In this document: piece after piece, positions 34,081-41,787 of the stretch
How the letters are laid out: the number at the start of each line of letters is the position of its first letter
How positions within the stretch are numbered: position 1 is the stretch's first letter
Assembly (NCBI GenBank): GCA_902764915.1
Contig: CACWXY010000001.1
Span: 1 to 64,000 of the forward strand
Length of the DNA stretch: 64,000 nt
From: an uncultured Eubacteriales bacterium
Lineage (GTDB): Bacteria > Bacillota > Clostridia > Christensenellales > Aristaeellaceae
Direction: 5' to 3'
The notes under the pieces: model-generated
What the model was told of the DNA's origin: nothing
Databases searched by the model: none
Seen by the model: the letters and a program-made list of their open reading frames with translations, nothing else
Program-made: the position numbers and the translations under genes

Positions 34081-34109
34081 ATAGTAACAGCTGGAGAAAT
34101 TCCTGTCAA
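34081..34109 (-). promoter_or_regulatory. Promoter of the ECF-S / larC operon
   Basis: TTGACA (34104-34109) and TACTAT (34081-34086) are 17 nt apart on the minus strand, an excellent sigma-A promoter. Its -35 overlaps the last codons of the yfcE-like gene. Confidence 0.7.
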
Positions 34110-34651
34110 GACAGCACAAGATGATGATATTCCGCTCCGTTCAGATCTTTCCAGGTAAAGGTATCGTTTTCCAGCATCATATAGCTGTGGGGAGAATCTT
34201 CTTTGGGAATGGATACCGACCCTGGATTCAGGTACCATAGGCCATCATGATTCTGCCATGCCGGAATATGGGTATGCCCATGCAGAAGGATTTCTCCTCT
34301 GCGAAGAGGCGGAAGGTGCGAGAGGTTGTAGACATGTCCATGGGTAGCAAATATCCGTAGTTTTCCCTCTGCCAGATAAGCATAATCTGCAAGAATCGGG
34401 AAGTCCAGCACCATCTGGTCGACTTCCGTATCGCAATTGCCGCGTACGCACAGAATGGATGCATTGTGTTCATTCAGCATGGAAATCACTTCCTTTGGCG
34501 CATAGCCTTCCGGAAGATCATTACGCGGACCATGATAGAGAATATCTCCCAGGAGAAGCAGTCGCTCCGCCCCTTCCCTTTCCAGACATGCAAGCATCTT
34601 CCTGCAGTACACAGCTGATCCGTGAATATCGGATGCAATCATGATCTTCAT
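34106..34651 (-). CDS. yfcE: YfcE-type metallophosphoesterase
   Basis: The 181-aa protein contains the calcineurin-like metal motifs: IASDIHGS (D-x-H), LLGDILYHGPRND (GD), VRGNCDTEVD (GNCD), ATHGHVYNL, and LHGHTHIP (GHTH). Length and motif spacing match YfcE/MJ0936 phosphodiesterases, manganese-dependent enzymes acting on simple phosphodiesters. AGAAAGGAACGCAGAAG precedes the start. It is the end gene of the short run 35747 to 34106. Confidence 0.88.
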   Translation of the reverse strand: MKIMIASDIHGSAVYCRKMLACLEREGAERLLLLGDILYHGPRNDLPEGYAPKEVISMLNEHNASILCVRGNCDTEVDQMVLDFPILADYAYLAEGKLRIFATHGHVYNLSHLPPLRRGEILLHGHTHIPAWQNHDGLWYLNPGSVSIPKEDSPHSYMMLENDTFTWKDLNGAEYHHLVLS

Positions 34652-34677
34652 CTTCTGCGTTCCTTTCTTTACCGCGC

Positions 34678-34992
34678 TCAGTCCGCTTCCTCATCGAGGG
34701 CTTCCAGAAGGAAGCTCACCGGCCGAAATCCGTCATTGCAGGAAAGCATGGCAGATCGAGGATTCTTCATCCAGCCGCTGTACAGGTTTTCGCCTCCATG
34801 GGCGAGTGTCATTACAAAAGGTGAAAGCGTATTCCAGGCACTGTCACAGAAGCCTTCCGGTTTTTCCCAGCCATTGGCAAGGAACTGTTCCCCCATATGC
34901 ATGGTACAGGGAACATCCTGTGGATTCTCATACATTTCCATCAATTCCGGATAGGATGCCATATGCTTAACAGTAATTCGTACTTTTTTCAA
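34678..34992 (-). CDS. TIGR04076 family protein
   Basis: The 104-aa protein has KKVRITVKHMAS at the start, GEQFLANGWEKPEGFCDSAW in the middle and a C-terminal CNDGFRPVSFLLEAL. These are the recognisable blocks of the TIGR04076 family, usually 85-110 aa, of unknown function, frequent in anaerobes. It overlaps the upstream MmcQ-like gene by 4 nt. The family usually carries several cysteines; here only the C in FCDSAW, in SCNDG and one in VPCTMH are present, which could bind a metal. Confidence 0.75.
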   Translation of the reverse strand: MKKVRITVKHMASYPELMEMYENPQDVPCTMHMGEQFLANGWEKPEGFCDSAWNTLSPFVMTLAHGGENLYSGWMKNPRSAMLSCNDGFRPVSFLLEALDEEAD

Positions 34993-35747
34993 GTGGTTTC
35001 CTCCTTCCGAAGGTCCCTGCTGAGCTGGTCCGGAATACCGCGAGGACCCCGTACAGCACGGATCCCGTATGTTTCTTTCAGTACCGCAAAGGAAAAGCGC
35101 TCTTCATCATATCGCTTTTCCAGCCGGATCGGCATCAGACTTGGAATACGGATATTGGAATGTTTCTGTGTATACGGAATATCTGTTTCCATGACTCTGC
35201 AGCGGTACATGACAGCCGATACCGGCGCAGCCACATACATGTATACTGTATCCCCTGTCCGTATTCCTCTTCCCTGTTTCCATGCAATCTCCTCCTGCCG
35301 ATCAAAAGCATGAATGATGTCATAGTAAGCAGGATTTGCCGGAATGATCCACTCCTTACAGTGTCTGTACTTCTGTCTGGTCGCCGCGCTTGCTGTAGCA
35401 AGAAAGCTCTCATCCAGCCACTGGCAAATCGCAGGATAAGCAACCGTTCCATCCAGAAGGATAGATATCCAGTTGCCCCGCATGATATGGTATCCGCGAA
35501 GATACCCGCTCTGCCGGGTCAGCAGATCTGCAAGCAGCGGATCAGATAGCTTGACATTGACAATATCCACATTTTCTTTTCCCGGAATACCCAGTTTTTC
35601 CCGATCTACATTCATAAACAGGGCAAACCACTTTTTCTGATCCCGATGTCGTAAAACTGCATATTCCGGAAAGCGTGGCCATGGCGTTTCCGGACATACA
35701 CCATACTTCTCTTTGCAGTAAGTGAAAACTTCATTTTTCACAGTCAT
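34989..35747 (-). CDS. MmcQ/YjbR DNA-binding protein with EVE-like C-terminal domain
   Basis: Of 252 aa, residues about 1-115 form a MmcQ/YjbR (DUF419) domain: ALFMNVDREKLGIPGKE, LRGYHIMRGNWISILLDGTV. Residues about 120-250 are a second domain (EWIIPANPAYYDIIHAFD, GDTVYMYVAAPVSAVMYRCR) resembling EVE/PUA-like modules that read modified bases or RNA. This two-domain form is found in Firmicutes; its function is unknown. AGGGAGGCAGCGCGGGGT precedes the start. Confidence 0.75.
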   Translation of the reverse strand: MTVKNEVFTYCKEKYGVCPETPWPRFPEYAVLRHRDQKKWFALFMNVDREKLGIPGKENVDIVNVKLSDPLLADLLTRQSGYLRGYHIMRGNWISILLDGTVAYPAICQWLDESFLATASAATRQKYRHCKEWIIPANPAYYDIIHAFDRQEEIAWKQGRGIRTGDTVYMYVAAPVSAVMYRCRVMETDIPYTQKHSNIRIPSLMPIRLEKRYDEERFSFAVLKETYGIRAVRGPRGIPDQLSRDLRKEETT

Positions 35748-36126
35748 ACCCCGCGCTGCCTCCCTGTCATTTTACCTGAAACCATACCGTTGAGCAGTCC
35801 GTTCCTTCCAGTATGTCATCCCTTTCTGTCACAGCATCCGTACCTGAAGGGATCGATCGCACTGACATGCATGGTCTCCATTCAGCGCTCTCTGTCATGC
35901 ACGGTCTTTCCCATCATACCACAAAGCATGCGCCGAAAGCGGAACAGCAGCCTATGTCAGTGTAAAAATACTTTTCCCGCAGAGGCACATAGCCTATGTT
36001 TCCCAATTTCTGCACATGCCTATTGCACCGTACCAGTGTCCACTGCTCTGCATGCTGCTACAAGCACGTCATGTCCGTTCATTGAGAACCGCTTTGTACT
36101 CTTTATGTATTTTGAAGCGGTCCTGC
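35748..36126. other. Intergenic stretch before the citrate synthase operon
   Basis: The region is non-coding with no credible ORF. It contains an imperfect direct repeat (GACATGCATGGTCTCC near 35875 and TCATGCACGGTCTTTCC near 35895) that I cannot interpret. The operon promoter lies at its right end. Confidence 0.4.
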
Positions 36127-36155
36127 TTGTTTGCGCAATTGTATACATGTATACT
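36127..36155 (+). promoter_or_regulatory. Promoter with GntR-type operator GTATACATGTATAC
   Basis: TTGTTT (36127-36132) and TATACT (36150-36155) are 17 nt apart. Across the -10 lies a perfect 14-bp palindrome GTATACATGTATAC (36141-36154) of the kind bound by GntR-family (FadR/VanR) regulators. A GntR regulator is the second gene of the operon, so autoregulation is likely. Binding in the -10 would repress. Confidence 0.6.
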
Positions 36156-36199
36156 TGTGTTCACGCATGCAGGATACAGCATGCAGTCGGAGGTGCCCT

Positions 36200-37576
36200 A
36201 TGCTGGAAATTTCATCGAAAACCAATCTTTTGGAGCAGAAAAACTATCGCTATTCCCTGCAGGATGTGGAAAAGCCCAATCTCTACCGGGATATCTATGA
36301 CTATGAAACAATTCCCAAGATTCCCTTCAACCATCGGCGCGTGCCAATGGGAATGCCGGAGGAAATCTGGATTACAGATACATCGTTCCGAGACGGACAG
36401 CAGTCGGTCGATCCATACACTGTCAAGCAGATCGTAGATCTTTTCAAGCTTATGTCGAAGCTTGGCGGTCCCTACGGCATCATCCGCCAAAGCGAATTCT
36501 TCGTATACAGCGAAAAGGACCGGGAGGCCCTGCAGGCCTGCCAGGACCTGGGGCTGCGCTTTCCGGAGATTACAACATGGATCCGTGCCACCAAGGAAGA
36601 CTTTAAGCTCATTCGTGACCTGGGAATCCCGGAAACCGGCATTCTTGTCTCCTGCAGTGATTACCACATCTTCAAAAAAATGAAACTGACACGTTCCCAG
36701 GCTATGAAGAAATACCTGGAAACCGTATCTCTGGCCTTTGAAGCCGGAGTCATGCCGCGATGCCATCTGGAAGACGTGACACGTGCAGACTTTTACGGTT
36801 TTGTCGTTCCCTTTGTCAATGAACTGATGAAACTGAGCGCGGATGCGGGGATTCCCGTCCGTATCCGTGCCTGTGATACTATGGGCTATGGCATTCCCTA
36901 TCCAGAAGTCGCTCTGCCGCGCTCAGTGCCGGGCATCATCTATGGCCTCCAGCACTATTCCGATGTGGAGAGCGAATACCTGGAATGGCACGGACACAAT
37001 GATTTCTACAAGGCAGTCACAAACGCGTCCACAGCCTGGCTCTACGGTGCCAGCGCCGTGAACTGCTCTCTGCTTGGTATCGGAGAGCGCACTGGCAACA
37101 TACCGCTGGAAGCCATGTGCATTGAGTATGCCTCTCTCCGTGGTTCCACGGATGGTATGGATCTGACAGTGATTACCGAGATCGCCGATTACTTCAAACA
37201 GGAAATCGGGTACACCATTCCACCCATGACGCCCTTTGTCGGACGCAACTTCAATGTAACTCGAGCCGGGATTCACGCTGACGGTCTCATGAAGGACGAG
37301 GAGATTTACAATATTTTCAATACCAAGAAACTTCTCAACCGTCCAGCGTCCGTACTTATCGGACCTACCTCAGGACTGGCGGGCATTGCCTACTGGGTCA
37401 ATGAAAACTATCAGCTGACAGCGAATGAAGCCGTCACAAAGCAGGATCCGCTGGTTGTTGCTCTCAAGGCATGGGTGGATGATCAGTTTGCCGGCGGGCG
37501 TGTAGCCTCACTGAGCGTCCATGAACTGGAAACCAAAATTGAAGAGCTGACACAGGGCCGTCTCCATCGGCTGTAA
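36200..37576 (+). CDS. Re-type citrate synthase (HMG-CoA lyase-like family)
   Basis: The protein has 458 aa from ATG 36200 (CGGAGGTGCCCT upstream). It contains ITDTSFRDGQQSVDPYTV (HMGL family catalytic start), RCHLEDVTRADFYGF, IRACDTMGYGIPYP, EYLEWHGHNDFYKAVTNA (metal-binding H-x-H) and LLGIGERTGNIPLEAM. The HMGL fold with these motifs is shared by isopropylmalate and homocitrate synthases and by the Re-citrate synthase of Clostridium kluyveri. The immediate neighbour is an isocitrate-dehydrogenase-like gene, which favours citrate. It makes citrate from oxaloacetate and acetyl-CoA. Confidence 0.75.
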   Translation: MLEISSKTNLLEQKNYRYSLQDVEKPNLYRDIYDYETIPKIPFNHRRVPMGMPEEIWITDTSFRDGQQSVDPYTVKQIVDLFKLMSKLGGPYGIIRQSEFFVYSEKDREALQACQDLGLRFPEITTWIRATKEDFKLIRDLGIPETGILVSCSDYHIFKKMKLTRSQAMKKYLETVSLAFEAGVMPRCHLEDVTRADFYGFVVPFVNELMKLSADAGIPVRIRACDTMGYGIPYPEVALPRSVPGIIYGLQHYSDVESEYLEWHGHNDFYKAVTNASTAWLYGASAVNCSLLGIGERTGNIPLEAMCIEYASLRGSTDGMDLTVITEIADYFKQEIGYTIPPMTPFVGRNFNVTRAGIHADGLMKDEEIYNIFNTKKLLNRPASVLIGPTSGLAGIAYWVNENYQLTANEAVTKQDPLVVALKAWVDDQFAGGRVASLSVHELETKIEELTQGRLHRL

Positions 37577-37588
37577 GGAGGCATAAAG

Positions 37589-38233
37589 ATGGCACATCAG
37601 ATGATTTCTCTGGCGGACCAGGTCCATGATCTCCTGGAACGCAAGATTCTCTCCGGCGAGTATTCTGCCGGGGATATTCTCACCGAGCTCCGACTTTCAG
37701 AAGAACTGTCTGTAAGCCGTACCCCGATTCGCGAAGCTATTTCCCGCCTGCAGCATGATCATCTCGTAGACATCACATCCAAGGGAATCACGGTTGTCGG
37801 CGTGTCCAACGAAGAAATGGCTGACATTTACGAGATCCGTTACCGTCTGGAAGGACTCGTGGTAAGAAGAGCCTGTGAGCATGTGACCGAAGATATGCTG
37901 CACCAGCTGAAGGAAGCGCTGGACCTTCAGGCCTTCTACACTGAGCGCAAAGACTCGGAAAGCATTAAAAACATGGACAGCCAGTTCCATCACATCCTGT
38001 ATCTCAACTGCGGAAGCAATGCGCTGCTTTATACGCTGGAACCGCTTCTGATGCGGATTGTCAAGTTCCGCAAAGCATCCATTTCCGCACCGGACCGAGC
38101 ACATATTTCGCTCTCTGAACACATAGCCATCTTTGAAGCCATTCAGGCACGGGATCCCGATGCCGCCGAGCGGCTCATGCAGGCCCATATCCGCGCTGCT
38201 TCCACCAGTTCCATTCTGCAGCTCCAGAAATGA
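37589..38233 (+). CDS. GntR-family regulator, FadR/FCD type
   Basis: The 214-aa protein has an N-terminal winged helix (VHDLLERKILSGEYSAGDIL, TELRLSEELSVSRTPIREAI, SRLQHDHLVDI). A C-terminal FCD all-helical sensor follows (EIRYRLEGLVVRRACEHVT, FHHILYLNCGSNALL, LSEHIAIFEAIQARDP). The His and Asp/Glu positions for metal and ligand binding of FCD domains appear in DSQFHHIL and SEHIAIF. It sits between the citrate synthase and isocitrate dehydrogenase genes (gaps 12 and 15 nt), and probably senses an acid such as citrate or a 2-oxo acid. Confidence 0.88.
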   Translation: MAHQMISLADQVHDLLERKILSGEYSAGDILTELRLSEELSVSRTPIREAISRLQHDHLVDITSKGITVVGVSNEEMADIYEIRYRLEGLVVRRACEHVTEDMLHQLKEALDLQAFYTERKDSESIKNMDSQFHHILYLNCGSNALLYTLEPLLMRIVKFRKASISAPDRAHISLSEHIAIFEAIQARDPDAAERLMQAHIRAASTSSILQLQK

Positions 38234-38248
38234 TCGGAGGAAATCACG

Positions 38249-39370
38249 ATGGTAGATATTTCTTCTCAGGTAAACGCATTTGCATCTCTTCTCACGCAGC
38301 AGATTGCACGCGCACAAGCCCTTGAAAATACCGTGCTTACCGACTTCAGTGCACGTCCGCTGCGCATTGCCATTGCCGGTGGTGATGGCATTGGTCCGAT
38401 AATCACCCGTCAGGCAGAAAAAGTACTGCGCCATCTCCTCCAAGATGCGATCAATGCGGGACAGATTACGCTGGTGCCCATCGAAGGACTGACGCTTGAA
38501 AACCGCCTGGCACGACAGGAAAGCGTACCTTCCGATACGCTGGAGGCCATCCGCAGCTGTCCTGTTTTTCTCAAAGGACCAACCACTACCCCAGGCGGCG
38601 GGACCATGACCAGTGCCAATGTGACACTGCGCAAGGAACTGGATCTGTATGCCAATGTACGGCCTGTGTCGGTGCCTGCTGAAAACATTGACTGGGTTTT
38701 CTTCCGTGAAAATACAGAAGGTGAATACACCCTCGGAAGCCAGGGGATTGCCATTGCAGATACGCTGGCTATGGATTTCAAGGTCATCACAACAGCCGGA
38801 ACGCGCCGTATTGCCAAAGCAGCCTTTGAATACGCTCATGCGCATGGCAACTGTCGTGTTACCATTGTCACAAAGGCCAATATCATGAAAAAAACAGACG
38901 GCCTTTTTTCCGAAATCTGCCATGATGTGGCAAAGGACTATCCCGACATTCCCGTTGATGAATACTACGTGGATATTATGGCCGCGAATCTTGTGAACCC
39001 TGCCATACGCTCCGATTTTCACGTGATTCTTACACCCAATCTTTATGGCGATATTCTCACGGACGAGGCCGCACAGATCCAGGGCGGTGTCGGCACTGCA
39101 GGAAGTGCCAATACAGGCAGTCAGTATGCCATGTTTGAGGCCATCCATGGCTCTGCGCCACGCCTGATCGAGCAGGGACTGGGGGATTATGCGGACCCTG
39201 AGAGTATCCTGCGCGCTACGGTAATGCTTCTGGATCACATCGGAGAGACCGACAGAGCTTCTGCCCTCCGTCAGGTGCTGGACATTCTGCATGCGGAAGG
39301 CATACACCCTGCACCTGGTGAAATGACAACGGAAGAGTATGGCGACTGTGTCATCAAGCGCCTGCAGTAA
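38249..39370 (+). CDS. Isocitrate dehydrogenase (NAD-type, IPMDH-like)
   Basis: The 373-aa protein has the decarboxylating dehydrogenase motifs AIAGGDGIGPIITRQAEKVL, GPTTTPGGGTMTSANVTLR, then KELDLYANVRPV (substrate Ser and Arg residues), FRENTEGEYTLGSQGI, TKANIMKKTDGLF, DEYYVDIMAANLV, HVILTPNLYGDILTDEAAQ, and AMFEAIHGSAPRL. The single-frame size and the DLYANVRP segment match NAD-dependent isocitrate or homoisocitrate dehydrogenases. An N-terminal extension of about 35 residues precedes the fold. With the citrate synthase it leads to 2-oxoglutarate for glutamate synthesis; aconitase is not in the window. Confidence 0.82.
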   Translation: MVDISSQVNAFASLLTQQIARAQALENTVLTDFSARPLRIAIAGGDGIGPIITRQAEKVLRHLLQDAINAGQITLVPIEGLTLENRLARQESVPSDTLEAIRSCPVFLKGPTTTPGGGTMTSANVTLRKELDLYANVRPVSVPAENIDWVFFRENTEGEYTLGSQGIAIADTLAMDFKVITTAGTRRIAKAAFEYAHAHGNCRVTIVTKANIMKKTDGLFSEICHDVAKDYPDIPVDEYYVDIMAANLVNPAIRSDFHVILTPNLYGDILTDEAAQIQGGVGTAGSANTGSQYAMFEAIHGSAPRLIEQGLGDYADPESILRATVMLLDHIGETDRASALRQVLDILHAEGIHPAPGEMTTEEYGDCVIKRLQ

Positions 39371-39380
39371 GAGTTTTTTG

Positions 39381-39405
39381 CCCTCATCCCCGGATGAGGG
39401 TTTTC
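39381..39405 (+). terminator. Terminator of the citrate synthase operon
   Basis: A 9-bp GC-rich stem (39381-39389 with 39392-39400) is followed by TTTT and CCTT, 10 nt after the isocitrate dehydrogenase stop. Confidence 0.6.
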
Positions 39406-39422
39406 CTTGTCTATCTTCCTGC

Positions 39423-39451
39423 TTGACAGAAAAAGAAGAGAAAACTACGAT
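39423..39451 (+). promoter_or_regulatory. Promoter of the TtcA-like / cardiolipin synthase unit
   Basis: TTGACA (39423-39428) and TACGAT (39446-39451) are 17 nt apart, 30 nt before the start codon, with AGGAGG in between. Confidence 0.65.
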
Positions 39452-39480
39452 ACAGGAAGAACCATTCACAGGAGGCATCC

Positions 39481-40218
39481 ATGTCCCACGACATTACGCT
39501 GGCAGACCGTATTCGAAGAGAGCTTCTCACCAGCTATCGCAAGCCCCTCTTCCGTCCGTTCGTGCACGCCGTCAAGAGCTTTTCCATGCTTTCACCGGGA
39601 GAGCATATCGCTGTCTGCCTGGCGCCATCCGTTTCTTCCCTGCTGCTCGCTGTGCTGCTCAGTCTGCTCCATGCACACAGTGATTTTCCCTTTGAACTGT
39701 CTGTCTTCTGCCCGTCTTCCCCGGAAAATGCGCTGACAAACGAGCTGGCAGAAAGTCTGGGCCTTTCACCCGTGCCCCTTACGGATGCCGATGCCATACC
39801 TGACCTGTCTTCCTGGAAAATGGCGGTTCCCCAGCACTTTGAGGAGAATGTGCACACCATTCTTTATAGTATGCTTATGGAAGGCAGGCTGCGCGCTCTC
39901 CCGCCCAAGGAAAAGCTTGCTTCCTCGGAAATCATTCGGCCTCTGTTTTTTCTGCGTGATGCCGATATCCGTGCATGGGCAGACAGTACCGGCATTTTCC
40001 CGCCAGACATGCCTCTTGACATGTTTCATCCGAATGATACGATTGCTTCCCTGCTGGCCCATCTGCAAACAGTTTCCCCTGATACCGAAAAGAACATATT
40101 CGCGTCTGTACAGAACCTGGATCTGGATACTTTTCCAGAATGGCATGCACAGAATCCTTTTCCACCCTCCTCCATCCAATTCTCCATGAAGCAGTCGGAG
40201 GTACCTGATGAAGAATAA
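39481..40218 (+). CDS. TtcA-like protein lacking the PP-loop (pseudoenzyme)
   Basis: The 245-aa protein aligns by eye with tRNA 2-thiocytidine synthetase TtcA: SYRKPLFRPFVHAVKSFSML at the start, VPQHFEENVHTILYSMLME (TtcA H..D...T.LM.ML) and RPLFFLRDADIRAWADSTGI. The ATP-binding PP-loop SGGKDS is replaced by CLAPSVSSLLLAVLL. The CxxC Fe-S ligands and the C-terminal Cys are absent; the only cysteines are Cys46 in AVCLAPS and one in VFCPSS. It cannot be a normal tRNA thiolase. The gene is 10 nt-overlapping with the cardiolipin synthase gene. Confidence 0.7.
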   Translation: MSHDITLADRIRRELLTSYRKPLFRPFVHAVKSFSMLSPGEHIAVCLAPSVSSLLLAVLLSLLHAHSDFPFELSVFCPSSPENALTNELAESLGLSPVPLTDADAIPDLSSWKMAVPQHFEENVHTILYSMLMEGRLRALPPKEKLASSEIIRPLFFLRDADIRAWADSTGIFPPDMPLDMFHPNDTIASLLAHLQTVSPDTEKNIFASVQNLDLDTFPEWHAQNPFPPSSIQFSMKQSEVPDEE

Positions 40219-41773
40219 TCCCCCCATCATGCGTCTCGCAAAGCCCATGAAAAAAGGCATTTGGAGACTGGTATTCAGCCGTATCCCGATTCTTCTCCTG
40301 CTGATGGTTCTGCAGATCCTGCTTTTCATCAGCATTTTCCACTGGTTCCGCAGATATGCCCCTCACTATGCTGTCTTTGATGCGGTCTTTACAGTTCTCA
40401 TGATTGTCTATCTTTTTAACTGCCGCATGGATTCCTCAGCAAAGCTCACATGGATGATGCTGATTGCGCTGTTCCCGCTTCCTGGAGCCGGACTGCTGCT
40501 GTATTCCCGGGAAGAGCTCGGCCACCGCTGGCTGAAAGCAAAGGAAAAGGCACTGATACAGCAGACGCAGCATTACCTTCCCCAGAATCCTCAAACGCTC
40601 CACCGTGCCGAGAGGGAAAGTCCTGCCACAGTGCAGCTTCTGCAGTATCTGAACCGCACCGGCCCCTTCCCGGTCTTTACAGATACCGAGGTCACATACT
40701 TCCCGCTGGGCGAAAACATGCTGGAAGCGCTGCTCCCTGCCCTGCAGGCAGCAAAGCACTGCGTTTTTCTGGAGTTCTTTATTATCGAGGAAGGTGAGAT
40801 GTGGGGCCAGATTCTGGATATCCTCTCCCGGAAGGTACAGGAAGGCGTGGATGTTCGTGTCATGTATGACGGACTATGTGAAATATCCAAGCTACCCCAT
40901 GACTATCCCCGCCGTCTTCAGTCCCTTGGCATCAAGGCCAAAGCCTTTTCACCGCTGACGCCCCTGGTCTCCACATCCTATAATTACCGCGATCATCGAA
41001 AGATTCTTGTCATTGATAACCAGGTGGCGTTTACGGGTGGTGTGAACCTCGCCGATGAGTATATCAACCGGCGCAGCCGTTTCGGACACTGGAAGGACAC
41101 CGCTCTGATGCTGCGCGGAAGCGCTGTGCCATCTCTGACACTGCTGTTCCTGCAGATGTGGAATATCAATGAAAAGGTTCCCGACTTTTCTCCCTGCAGA
41201 CTGCCCTGTAACCCGGTGCCTTCCCCAGGCTATGTCATTCCCTACGGCGACAATCCTCTGGATGAGGATAAGGTCGGAGAAAGCGTCTATCTTGACATGC
41301 TCTATCGGGCAACACGTTACGTGTATATCATGACGCCTTATCTGATACTGGACGGGGAACTGGAAAACGCACTGGTCTATGCTGCCCAGCGGGGTGTGGA
41401 TGTGCGTCTGATTCTGCCCGGCATTCCTGACAAGAAAACCGCTTATGCGCTGGCGAAAACGCATTTTCCGTCGCTGTACGCAGCCGGCGTGCATCTGTAT
41501 ACCTATACCCCTGGCTTTGTCCATGCCAAAGTAGCTGTAAGCGATGACCGCACTGCAGTTGTAGGGACCATTAATCTAGATTATCGTTCCCTGTATCATC
41601 ACTTCGAGTGTGCTGTCTACCTGGACCGTGTGTCCTGCATTGCCACCATCCGCCGTGACTTTCTGCACACGCAGCGCCAGTGCGCGGCCGTGACTGCGGA
41701 AACCATACAGCAGGAAAAGCTCGGCTATAAACTGCTGGGAACCATGCTCAAGTTTGTGGCACCTTTGATGTAG
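40208..41773 (+). CDS. cls: Cardiolipin synthase
   Basis: The 521-aa protein has two N-terminal spans (IPILLLLMVLQILLFISIFH and VFTVLMIVYLFNC), a linker, and two PLD catalytic repeats: HRKILVIDNQVAFTGGVN and HAKVAVSDDRTAVVGTIN. Each keeps HxK...D and the GG or GT after it. It forms cardiolipin from two phosphatidylglycerols at the inner membrane. It overlaps the TtcA-like gene by 11 nt and is followed by the fucosidase. Confidence 0.92.
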   Translation: MKNNPPIMRLAKPMKKGIWRLVFSRIPILLLLMVLQILLFISIFHWFRRYAPHYAVFDAVFTVLMIVYLFNCRMDSSAKLTWMMLIALFPLPGAGLLLYSREELGHRWLKAKEKALIQQTQHYLPQNPQTLHRAERESPATVQLLQYLNRTGPFPVFTDTEVTYFPLGENMLEALLPALQAAKHCVFLEFFIIEEGEMWGQILDILSRKVQEGVDVRVMYDGLCEISKLPHDYPRRLQSLGIKAKAFSPLTPLVSTSYNYRDHRKILVIDNQVAFTGGVNLADEYINRRSRFGHWKDTALMLRGSAVPSLTLLFLQMWNINEKVPDFSPCRLPCNPVPSPGYVIPYGDNPLDEDKVGESVYLDMLYRATRYVYIMTPYLILDGELENALVYAAQRGVDVRLILPGIPDKKTAYALAKTHFPSLYAAGVHLYTYTPGFVHAKVAVSDDRTAVVGTINLDYRSLYHHFECAVYLDRVSCIATIRRDFLHTQRQCAAVTAETIQQEKLGYKLLGTMLKFVAPLM

Positions 41774-41787
41774 AAAGGATGATCGTC

